A DNA stretch of 10,800 bases. It comes from Euryarchaeota archaeon UBA550. GTDB lineage: Archaea; Thermoplasmatota; Poseidoniia; Poseidoniales; Poseidoniaceae. Position 1 is the first letter of the stretch. Every line of letters starts with the position of its first letter. The stretch is from assembly GCA_002506705.1 (NCBI GenBank), contig DAYA01000044.1, positions 1 to 10,800 on the forward strand. Direction: 5' to 3'. A program made the position numbers and the translations under genes. The notes under the pieces were generated by a model. That model did no database searches. It saw nothing but the letters and a program-made list of their open reading frames with translations, and was not told the origin of the DNA. Shown piece by piece: positions 1 to 5,011 of the stretch.

Positions 1-9
1 ATCCCTATG

Positions 10-34
10 AAAAACTACGGCGTATGCCGTTTTT
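10..34 (-). terminator. Terminator-like hairpin after the HMA gene
   Basis: The stem ACGGC (17-21) and GCCGT (26-30) encloses the loop GTAT. It is extended by AAAA (11-14) pairing with TTTT (31-34) across a two-base bulge. On the minus strand the hairpin is followed by a T-run, and it starts 3 nt past the stop of the minus-strand HMA gene, as expected for a terminator. It could work in both directions and also serve a plus-strand or convergent neighbour left of the window. Confidence 0.5.
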
Positions 35-37
35 GGC

Positions 38-256
38 TCATTCTACAGTAAAGCCGGCGCCAACAATTCCAGCTACGATTTGAGATGATTCAAGCCCCTT
101 TGCTTTGACTATAACTGTTCCTTCGCTCGCCGAAGCCTCGACTTTCCTGACACCGTAAATCTTGGTCAATGCACTTGATACCTTACTTTCACAACCACCA
201 CAATCCATTCCGGATACCTTGAATTCGAATGTTTGCGTTCTAGAAAATAGGCCCAT
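38..256 (-). CDS. Small heavy-metal-associated (HMA) domain protein, CopZ-like
   Basis: This is a 72-residue single-domain protein of the HMA (ferredoxin-like fold) family, which binds Cu(I) or another soft metal through two cysteines and passes it to a P-type ATPase or another target. The metal loop GMDCGGC lies at residues 16-22 with Cys19 and Cys22, followed by the expected helix, a GVRKVEA strand and a C-terminal AGFTVE. The length matches free-standing copper chaperones (about 70 residues). I chose the ATG at 256. An upstream start at 331 would add a poor 25-residue extension overlapping the divergent NifU-like gene. No clear ribosome binding site is visible, so it may be leaderless. A terminator-like hairpin follows. 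No copper ATPase is in the window, so the partner and metal are unknown. Confidence 0.8.
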   Translation of the reverse strand: MGLFSRTQTFEFKVSGMDCGGCESKVSSALTKIYGVRKVEASASEGTVIVKAKGLESSQIVAGIVGAGFTVE

Positions 257-300
257 GGCAATACTAGTAGGCGCTGAGATTTGAATGCGATGGTTGATAG

Positions 301-627
301 ATGAGTGGCCACACCATTGAACCGATGGCAATCACCGCAGAGGAGGTCCTCCAGAAAATCGGACCTATCCAAGAAGTTCTTGATGCTCACGACGGGGTAG
401 TTAATGTCATCGACACCGCTGATGGAAACGTGATGCTTTCTCTTGACGGCGGGTGTGTTGGATGCTCATCTACGCCGATGACTGCGATGCAGATATACTA
501 CTCACTGAAGAAATTAGAAGAGGTCAACGACGTCATATTCGTGAATGGCGAATTACCGGAGTACATGCGTACTTTCATCGACCAAAAGATGGCAGATGAA
601 TCCCAGACCGAAGGGGAAATAATCTGA
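301..627 (+). CDS. NifU C-terminal-like Fe-S cluster scaffold protein
   Basis: This protein of 108 residues (100 if started at the in-frame ATG 325) resembles the NifU C-terminal/Nfu domain. The helix EEVLQKIGPIQEVLDAHDG is followed by a strand pair and then LDGGCVGCSSTPMTAM, with Cys52 and Cys55 in the C-x-x-C arrangement that holds a transferable [4Fe-4S] cluster between two monomers. A helix then leads into a variable acidic tail. The role inferred from the family is cytoplasmic delivery of Fe-S clusters to apo-proteins. ATG 325 gives the more typical Nfu N-terminus, but neither start has a convincing ribosome binding site. The gene is divergent from the HMA gene with only about 45-70 nt between starts. 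Its stop directly abuts the stop of the convergent membrane-protein gene. Confidence 0.78.
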   Translation: MSGHTIEPMAITAEEVLQKIGPIQEVLDAHDGVVNVIDTADGNVMLSLDGGCVGCSSTPMTAMQIYYSLKKLEEVNDVIFVNGELPEYMRTFIDQKMADESQTEGEII

Positions 628-954
628 TTATTCCTCTTCTTTCCTTCCGATACTGTGAGGGTTTGCGCCGAATGAAACATTCTGTCCTTTGATGTTCATT
701 CTTGCGGCAATTGCAACAACTACACACAGTACTGCGAGTGGCTTTGGGAGATAGTTTGAACCCCACAATTCCCCACCTGCGGAAGAAAGCCACCAAAGAA
801 TTCCTGCGGTCAACAATAAAGAGAACATAATGAAATTTTGAGCAATCAATTCCATCTTCTCATTCCTGGAAAAGGTGGCAATGAAAATGAATGCAGTCAA
901 AGATAAGAAACACATCGATTGCGCAAGGGTCTCGATGAATTCGGTCTCGACCAT
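628..954 (-). CDS. Hypothetical three-helix membrane protein
   Basis: I do not recognise the family. Starting at ATG 954 the protein has 108 residues. It has three probable membrane helices: one around CFLSLTAFIFIATF near residues 14-29, one around NFIMFSLLLTAGILWWL near 39-55, and one around PLAVLCVVVAIAARM near 74-88. A short charged C-terminus follows, ending in RKEEE. The frame is open upstream to 1053, but that extension is not membrane-like and would overlap the start of polX, so 954 is preferred. It is convergent with the NifU-like gene with no spacer and divergent from polX with about 50 nt between starts. No ribosome binding site is evident. The hydrophobic profile supports a real gene, but no function can be assigned. 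Confidence 0.6.
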   Translation of the reverse strand: MVETEFIETLAQSMCFLSLTAFIFIATFSRNEKMELIAQNFIMFSLLLTAGILWWLSSAGGELWGSNYLPKPLAVLCVVVAIAARMNIKGQNVSFGANPHSIGRKEEE

Positions 955-1004
955 GTCTATGCCAATAGGCAGGGGTTCTTCAACCCGCACGCATTCGAAG
1001 TCAC

Positions 1005-2936
1005 ATGGCAGGTGCATCTTGGACTTTGGCAAAGCCGCGAAAGAACGGCCCACCGTACTTCAGCCGTAACCAAGTTAGTACTGCCCTCCATCAAATGGCA
1101 GTACTTTTGGAGCTCTCTGGAGCGAATATGTTCAGAACTAGATCCTACCAAAATGCATCAAGGCTCGTCGGTTCCCTATCACAGGACCTTGGAGAGTTAG
1201 TTGCGAGCGGGGAGATTTTCAACCTCAAAGGGATTGGTAAAGGGCTTGGAACTGCAATTTCTCAGGCAGTTGGTGAAGGAAGGTGGCCAGAAGACTGGGA
1301 GGATTTGCACACTAATACCCCTGAAGGGCTAATCGAAATGCTAGGAATCCCCGGTGTTGGCCCAAAGAAAATCAAAATGCTTCATGACGAATTAGGTGTA
1401 CTATCCGTCGCAGATTTGCAAGAAGCATGTGTGAAAAATGAAGTTGCACCAATGAAGGGTTTCGGTGCAAAAAGCCAACAAAAAATTCTCGACGGTATCG
1501 ATTTACTCGCAAGATTCTCTGCACGACGCCGCCTCGATATCGGTCTAAGATATGGACAGACCTTCCTCTCAATGATCAAGGATTTACCAGGTGTTGAAAG
1601 AGCAGAGTTAGCAGGCTCAGCACGCAGAAGAAGAGAGACCATTGGGGACCTTGATATCGTCGCTGCTGTAAAGCCAGAAGATGTTGAAGCGGTCACAAAT
1701 GAAATTCTGTCACTGAAAGGAATCGCTGACGTAAAGGGCGCTGGTGATTCCAAGGTATCTGTAATCCTTGATACTTCAATCTTCGAGGATGGATTCAGTT
1801 TAGGACACCTAGATGCAAACGTTCTGGATGCAATTGGTGGAGAATCCTACGAACAATTGGAGTCTGGTGGGACAATCGATGCACAGGTCAGATTAGTACC
1901 ATCTCACGTATTTGCGTTCACGCTAGCCTACTTTACAGGCTCAAAAGAACACAACATACGCATGCGACAAGTAGCCCAAGACAAGGGATTGAAGTTGAAT
2001 GAATTTGGACTGATGCCTGAAACCGAACTCACAGGTTTAGAGGCTGCAGCAACATCGCTACCTGCTCAAAATGAATCTGACATCTATGCTCATCTCGGTC
2101 TTCAGTACGTTACTCCCGAGTTAAGAGAAGATCTCGGTGAAATGGAGGCCTCGGCAACAAATGAGTTGCCTGAACTAATCACATTGTCCAACATCAAAGG
2201 GGCATTGCACAATCACACAACACTTTCCGATGGAGAAGCTAGCCTCGAGCAAATGGCAGATGCTGCAAAGCGCATGGGATGGAATTGGCTAGGAATTGCC
2301 GACCACTCTCCGACACTGCAAATCGCCAACGGTGCGAGTGCTGATGACCTGCTTGACCAACACAAAACCATGCAGAAGTACAATGCAGATTGGGCGACCG
2401 AAGGTACAGATTTCAGATTATTCAGCGGAGTTGAATCCGATATTCTTGAAGATGGGAGACTGGACCATCCAGATGACGTCCTCGCTCAAATCGACTATGT
2501 TGTTGCTAGTGTCCACGCCATGAGCCGCTGGAGAGGAAGGGACGAATCGCAAAATACAGAAGACCTTCTAAAATGCTTAGACCACCCCTCAACTACTGTA
2601 TTGGGCCACCCCACGGGAAGAATCTTGCAAGGAAGAGAAGGATACGAAGTCGACTTACATTCAGTTCTGGAGTATATGTCTGATGCTAACAAAGACGGGC
2701 AATTGAAAGCCGTTGAACTCAATGCATCTCCATACAGACTAGACTTAGATTGGAGATTATGTAAGCGTGCGAAGGAACTTGGAGTACCTGTTGTGATCAA
2801 CCCAGATGCGCATTCAATCCAAGGTCTAGGCGATATTGACTATGGCGTCATGGTTGCTCGAAAGGGTTGGTTAGAGGAAGGAGATATACTCAACTCGCTG
2901 ACTGGTAAAGAAATGACAGAGAGGCTATTGGGGTGA
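1005..2936 (+). CDS. polX: PolX-family DNA polymerase/PHP-domain protein with atypical polymerase active site
   Basis: This 643-residue, two-part repair enzyme has family X polymerase modules followed by a PHP nuclease domain. An N-terminal 8-kDa-like region (about 20-95) carries NLKGIGKG, a second helix-hairpin-helix is at 111-121 (EMLGIPGVGPK), and a third motif lies near 150-165. The palm has GSARRRR (204-210), GDLD (214-217, Asp215 and Asp217) and YFTGS (309-313). The third carboxylate, expected in V-D-x-R-x-V-P, is Gln294 in AQVRLVP, with Asp292 two residues earlier. An insertion of about 30 residues (256-290) precedes it. The PHP domain keeps all nine metal ligands: His402, His404, Asp409, His434, Glu477, His504, His535, Asp601 and His603. 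PHP domains of PolX are known as 3'-5' exonuclease and 3'-end-processing units in base excision repair. The start is uncertain: ATG 1005 lacks a ribosome binding site, and the domain begins near residue 20. Family PolX proteins are usually about 570 residues. It heads a probable repair operon with nth. Confidence 0.93.
   Translation: MAGASWTLAKPRKNGPPYFSRNQVSTALHQMAVLLELSGANMFRTRSYQNASRLVGSLSQDLGELVASGEIFNLKGIGKGLGTAISQAVGEGRWPEDWEDLHTNTPEGLIEMLGIPGVGPKKIKMLHDELGVLSVADLQEACVKNEVAPMKGFGAKSQQKILDGIDLLARFSARRRLDIGLRYGQTFLSMIKDLPGVERAELAGSARRRRETIGDLDIVAAVKPEDVEAVTNEILSLKGIADVKGAGDSKVSVILDTSIFEDGFSLGHLDANVLDAIGGESYEQLESGGTIDAQVRLVPSHVFAFTLAYFTGSKEHNIRMRQVAQDKGLKLNEFGLMPETELTGLEAAATSLPAQNESDIYAHLGLQYVTPELREDLGEMEASATNELPELITLSNIKGALHNHTTLSDGEASLEQMADAAKRMGWNWLGIADHSPTLQIANGASADDLLDQHKTMQKYNADWATEGTDFRLFSGVESDILEDGRLDHPDDVLAQIDYVVASVHAMSRWRGRDESQNTEDLLKCLDHPSTTVLGHPTGRILQGREGYEVDLHSVLEYMSDANKDGQLKAVELNASPYRLDLDWRLCKRAKELGVPVVINPDAHSIQGLGDIDYGVMVARKGWLEEGDILNSLTGKEMTERLLG
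2930..2936 (+). promoter_or_regulatory. Ribosome binding site of the small membrane protein gene
   Basis: GGGGTGA overlaps the polX stop codon and ends 4 nt before ATG 2941. It matches the archaeal anti-Shine-Dalgarno core (GGTGA) and supports translation of the short downstream gene. Confidence 0.6.
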
Positions 2937-2940
2937 AAAC

Positions 2941-3156
2941 ATGAGATTTATTCGAGCTGTAATTATTGCACTACTTTCAATTTTCCCGGGGACAATTATT
3001 GGTTACCTAGGGTGGCTTGCTACAGGTTCAAGCGAGAATAATTATTCTCCCTCTGTGATACTTTTCTGTAATGTAATTCCAATCGGATTTGTGTTCTTAG
3101 GATTCATCTGGGCTTGGATAAACGGGGAAGAGTACGGCGTAAATTACCGAGGCTGA
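2941..3156 (+). CDS. Small two-helix membrane protein, hypothetical
   Basis: This 71-residue protein has two likely membrane segments: residues 4-26 (AVIIALLSIFPGTIIGYLGW) and about 38-60 (PSVILFCNVIPIGFVFLGFIW). They are joined by a short polar loop with GSSENNYS, and the tail is charged. I do not recognise a family. A GGGGTGA ribosome binding site inside the polX stop region and a 4-nt gap to polX argue that it is real. The nth GTG start lies 4 nt downstream, so it is probably co-transcribed with both repair genes. Whether it has a repair role or is simply lodged in the operon cannot be told from sequence. Confidence 0.65.
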   Translation: MRFIRAVIIALLSIFPGTIIGYLGWLATGSSENNYSPSVILFCNVIPIGFVFLGFIWAWINGEEYGVNYRG

Positions 3157-3160
3157 TATT

Positions 3161-3814
3161 GTGAAGCGCTCTGAGAAAGCAGAAAAAATTCTAGAAATGC
3201 TAGAAGAGTTCTATCCAGAAACGCCTGTACCGCTTGACCACGAAACTCCATTCCAATTACTCATCGCAGTATTGATGAGCGCACAAACCACTGACAAAAA
3301 GGTGAACGAAGTTACTCCAGAATTATTCAGACAAGGTCCTAACGCTGAAGCAATGGCTAAGTTGAGCCCCGAAACGATTCAAGGAATCATTAGAGAAGTC
3401 GGGCTTGCACCAACAAAGGCAAGGAATATTTCGAAACTTGCGAATATCCTAGTCGAATCATATGAGGGTGAAATTCCAAACACATTCGAGGGCCTTGAAG
3501 GCCTTCCAGGCGTAGGCCACAAAACTGCAGGAGTAGTAATGGCCCAAGCATTTGGAGTACCTGCTTTCCCAATTGACACCCACATCCACAGGCTAGCAGC
3601 ACGATGGGGATTGTCCAACGGGACAAATGTCGTAAAGACTGAGAAGGACCTGAAGGCGATTTTCCCGAAAGAATCGTGGAATAAGTTGCACCTGCAAATC
3701 ATATTCTTTGGGAGAGAGTACTGCCCTGCAAGAAATCACGATCTGACAACCTGCCCAATCTGTTCATGGACTGCGACTAAGAAGAGAATCCGTGAAGAGA
3801 TGGGCTCTCGCTAA
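3161..3814 (+). CDS. nth: Endonuclease III (DNA glycosylase/AP lyase), three-cysteine variant
   Basis: At 217 residues, this matches the family length (211 in E. coli). Endonuclease III removes oxidised pyrimidines and cleaves the abasic site by beta-elimination. The LLIAVLMSAQTTDKKVNE segment (33-50) is the family N-terminal signature. The helix-hairpin-helix LEGLPGVGHKTAGVV (112-126) carries the Schiff-base Lys121, and PIDTHIHRL (137-145) carries the catalytic Asp139. The C-terminal iron-sulfur region is unusual. Only Cys188, Cys198 and Cys201 are present (C-x9-C-x2-C), against C-x6-C-x2-C-x5-C in classical enzymes, and nothing replaces the fourth cysteine in SWTATKKRIREEMGSR. The start is GTG 3161, preceded by GAGG (3149-3152) at 8 nt. 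It is the last gene of the polX cluster, which fits a shared base-excision-repair role. Confidence 0.93.
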   Translation: MKRSEKAEKILEMLEEFYPETPVPLDHETPFQLLIAVLMSAQTTDKKVNEVTPELFRQGPNAEAMAKLSPETIQGIIREVGLAPTKARNISKLANILVESYEGEIPNTFEGLEGLPGVGHKTAGVVMAQAFGVPAFPIDTHIHRLAARWGLSNGTNVVKTEKDLKAIFPKESWNKLHLQIIFFGREYCPARNHDLTTCPICSWTATKKRIREEMGSR

Positions 3815-3905
3815 CATCCTCAAACCCTGCCATTGGGTCAGGAACTCCTTTTCTGAATAATTCCGTGGTCAATGCTACTGAGTTGACAATGTCTGCCATG
3901 GTAGT

Positions 3906-3943
3906 CCTAACACAGAGTGATGCATTGGCTCTGTGTGTTTAGG
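3906..3943. repeat. Imperfect inverted repeat downstream of nth
   Basis: CCTAA (3906-3910) plus CACAGAG (3911-3917) pairs with CTCTGTG (3929-3935) and TTAGG (3939-3943). The repeat has an 11-nt loop and a three-base bulge (3936-3938), giving 12 base pairs in all. It lies about 90 nt past nth and just outside the left direct repeat. No T-tract follows at once, so it could be an RNA hairpin, a protein binding site or an element boundary rather than a simple terminator. Confidence 0.5.
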
Positions 3944-3968
3944 ATAGATATTCCACAATATTCTAATT

Positions 3969-3992
3969 TCATGTGCTAAACATACTCGATGC
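3969..3992 (-). repeat. Left 24-bp direct repeat (detached copy of the arlJ 3' end)
   Basis: These 24 bases, beginning TCATGTGC and ending CTCGATGC, are identical to 4988-5011, in the same orientation and 1019 bp away. Read on the minus strand they encode the last seven arlJ residues (ASSMFST) and the stop, but no arlJ coding sequence lies upstream. A weaker match (TAT..AACGAG, 3995-4005 against 5021-5030) may continue the similarity after a gap of about 7 nt. Confidence 0.85.
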
Positions 3993-4076
3993 TCTATTCA
4001 ACGAGATATCGAAGAGAAAATTCGGAGATATGGGAAGATGATTTCAAATCTGGTAATTTCATGCAATTGCCGGCGA

Positions 4077-4082
4077 TTTATT
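4077..4082 (+). promoter_or_regulatory. Possible TATA box for the sodium channel gene
   Basis: TTTATT is centred about 30 nt before ATG 4110. Archaeal TATA boxes sit about 26-27 nt upstream of transcription start, so this would give a nearly leaderless message beginning at or just before ATG 4110. This fits the lack of a ribosome binding site there. Confidence 0.35.
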
Positions 4083-4109
4083 CATTTGCAACTCTTTGTT
4101 GCTTGTACC

Positions 4110-4925
4110 ATGGATGAGACGGCAGTTTCTGAATCACGAACGAAGATTCGTCAAATTGTAGACTCAGAGAGATTCAACAATGTCGTCTTCGTTGCGATTC
4201 TTGCTAGTTCGATCTCGATTGGTTTTGAGACCTATGATTGGGGAGATTCAGGAAATAAATTTCTCGTCTATCTTGATTGGTTTTTCATGACGATATTTGT
4301 TACTGAAATCTTGTTTAGAATATACGCAATGAGGTTTGATTTTTTCAAAGACCCATGGTGTGTATTTGATTTCCTGATCGTAGGTATTGCATTATTCCCC
4401 TCAACCGGTGTATTTCGAGTCTTCAGAGTGTTTAGAGTACTTAGGGCCTTTAGATTAGTTTCAAGGATTCCTGAATTAAAACTGGTTGCTGAGTCACTAA
4501 TCTTCTCGGTGAGAGGGCTTACTGCCGTAGCAACTCTGTTGTCTGTTGTTATCTACGTGTTCGCAGTCTTGTCAACAGTTCTATTCCAAAATTCTGGTGT
4601 CGAAGGAGAACTGTATTTCGGCACTCTTGGGAAATCATTGTTCTCACTATTCCAAGTAATGACTCTAGAGTCTTGGTCTAACGGTATTGTGAGATTCCTA
4701 ATCGAAGAGGAAGGATGGTGGGTTGGATTCTATTTCGTGATATTTATCTTCATGACGACGTTTACATTCCTGAACATGTTTGTAGCTATTTTCACAAATA
4801 CCGTCGTAGCACTTGAAGCCGATTCCGAAGAAGGAATCAACAGTGAAGTTAGGAAAATTCAATCGCAATTAGACGTACTAGTCGAAGAGATTCAAATGTT
4901 AAGGATGAAATTAGAAGAAGAATAG
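4110..4925 (+). CDS. Voltage-gated sodium channel of the bacterial NaChBac/BacNav type
   Basis: The 271-residue, single-domain six-helix channel matches BacNav lengths (NaChBac 274, NavAb 267) and should assemble as a tetramer in the cytoplasmic membrane. Helix S1 is near residues 24-40, S2 near 51-73 and S3 near 83-96. The voltage sensor S4 has arginines at every third position (Arg103, 106, 109, 112, 115, then 119). S5 is near 138-159. The pore has FQVMTLESWSNGIVR, where TLESWS (185-190, nt 4662-4679) is the sodium-selective filter with Glu187. S6 is near 203-235. A C-terminal helix rich in Glu and Leu (about 245-271) resembles the coiled-coil neck of BacNav tetramers. The frame opens at 4038, but the first 24 residues are not channel-like; ATG 4110 fits the family and the TATA-like element. 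The gene sits alone between direct repeats and converges on arlJ. Bacterial origin by transfer is inferred. Confidence 0.93.
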   Translation: MDETAVSESRTKIRQIVDSERFNNVVFVAILASSISIGFETYDWGDSGNKFLVYLDWFFMTIFVTEILFRIYAMRFDFFKDPWCVFDFLIVGIALFPSTGVFRVFRVFRVLRAFRLVSRIPELKLVAESLIFSVRGLTAVATLLSVVIYVFAVLSTVLFQNSGVEGELYFGTLGKSLFSLFQVMTLESWSNGIVRFLIEEEGWWVGFYFVIFIFMTTFTFLNMFVAIFTNTVVALEADSEEGINSEVRKIQSQLDVLVEEIQMLRMKLEEE

Positions 4926-4948
4926 AACTTCATCGAAAGTCACAATAA

Positions 4949-4988
4949 ATATTGACAAAATTCCGATTAGGGAATGAAAAGTCAATAT
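4949..4988. terminator. Inverted repeat between convergent channel and arlJ genes, probable bidirectional terminator
   Basis: ATATTGAC (4949-4956) pairs perfectly with GTCAATAT (4981-4988). Inside it, ATTCC (4960-4964) pairs with GGAAT (4971-4975) around a six-base loop. A-rich runs in the internal loop give T-runs on the other strand. It lies in the 62-nt gap between two convergent stops and its right arm ends on the last base of the arlJ stop codon, so it may end transcripts from both sides. Confidence 0.5.
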
Positions 4989-5011
4989 CATGTGCTAAAC
5001 ATACTCGATGC
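4988..5011 (-). repeat. Right 24-bp direct repeat, the last eight codons of arlJ
   Basis: This copy is identical to 3969-3992. It spans exactly the final seven residues plus the stop of arlJ, its outer edge coinciding with the stop codon's last base. It overlaps the left arm of a 10-bp inverted repeat (5001-5023). Confidence 0.85.

Larger units (their letters stand above)
3815..4109. other. Intergenic stretch between nth and the channel gene
   Basis: About 295 nt hold no convincing gene. Present here are an imperfect inverted repeat (3906-3943), the detached left copy of the arlJ 3' end (3969-3992) and a possible promoter for the channel gene (4077-4082). A 40-codon minus-strand reading frame (3777-3899) overlaps the nth end. 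It has no ribosome binding site and is not called. I see no tRNA or other structured RNA. Confidence 0.5.
3969..5011. mobile_element. Candidate inserted segment carrying the channel gene, bounded by 24-bp direct repeats
   Basis: The segment of about 1.0 kb is bounded by perfect 24-bp direct repeats and holds one gene, a bacterial-type sodium channel. The right repeat is the intact 3' end of arlJ and the left is a stranded copy. This is the pattern left when DNA integrates at the 3' end of a gene while keeping that gene whole. No integrase or transposase is present, so the segment would be a passive cassette, a deletion remnant of a larger island, or the product of a local duplication. The repeat identity is seen directly; mobility is inference. 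Confidence 0.4.

Noticed and set aside
257..331. Longer start for the HMA protein at 331.
   Set aside because: It would overlap the divergent NifU-like gene and adds a low-complexity extension not seen in free-standing HMA proteins.
3777..3899. Minus-strand 40-codon reading frame beginning MADIVNSVALTTELF, overlapping the nth 3' end.
   Set aside because: Its composition looks plausible, but there is no ribosome binding site, no recognisable domain, and 38 nt overlap antisense to nth. It is worth checking for conservation only.
4038..4109. Upstream start of the channel gene at ATG 4038, adding 24 residues.
   Set aside because: The extension has no counterpart in BacNav channels, and a TATA-like element falls inside it at the right distance for ATG 4110.
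3969..4109. Possibility that the left repeat marks the end of a second, degraded arlJ pseudogene.
   Set aside because: Beyond the 24 bp only a short gapped match (TAT..AACGAG) is seen and the upstream minus frame does not read as ArlJ, so a pseudogene is not called.
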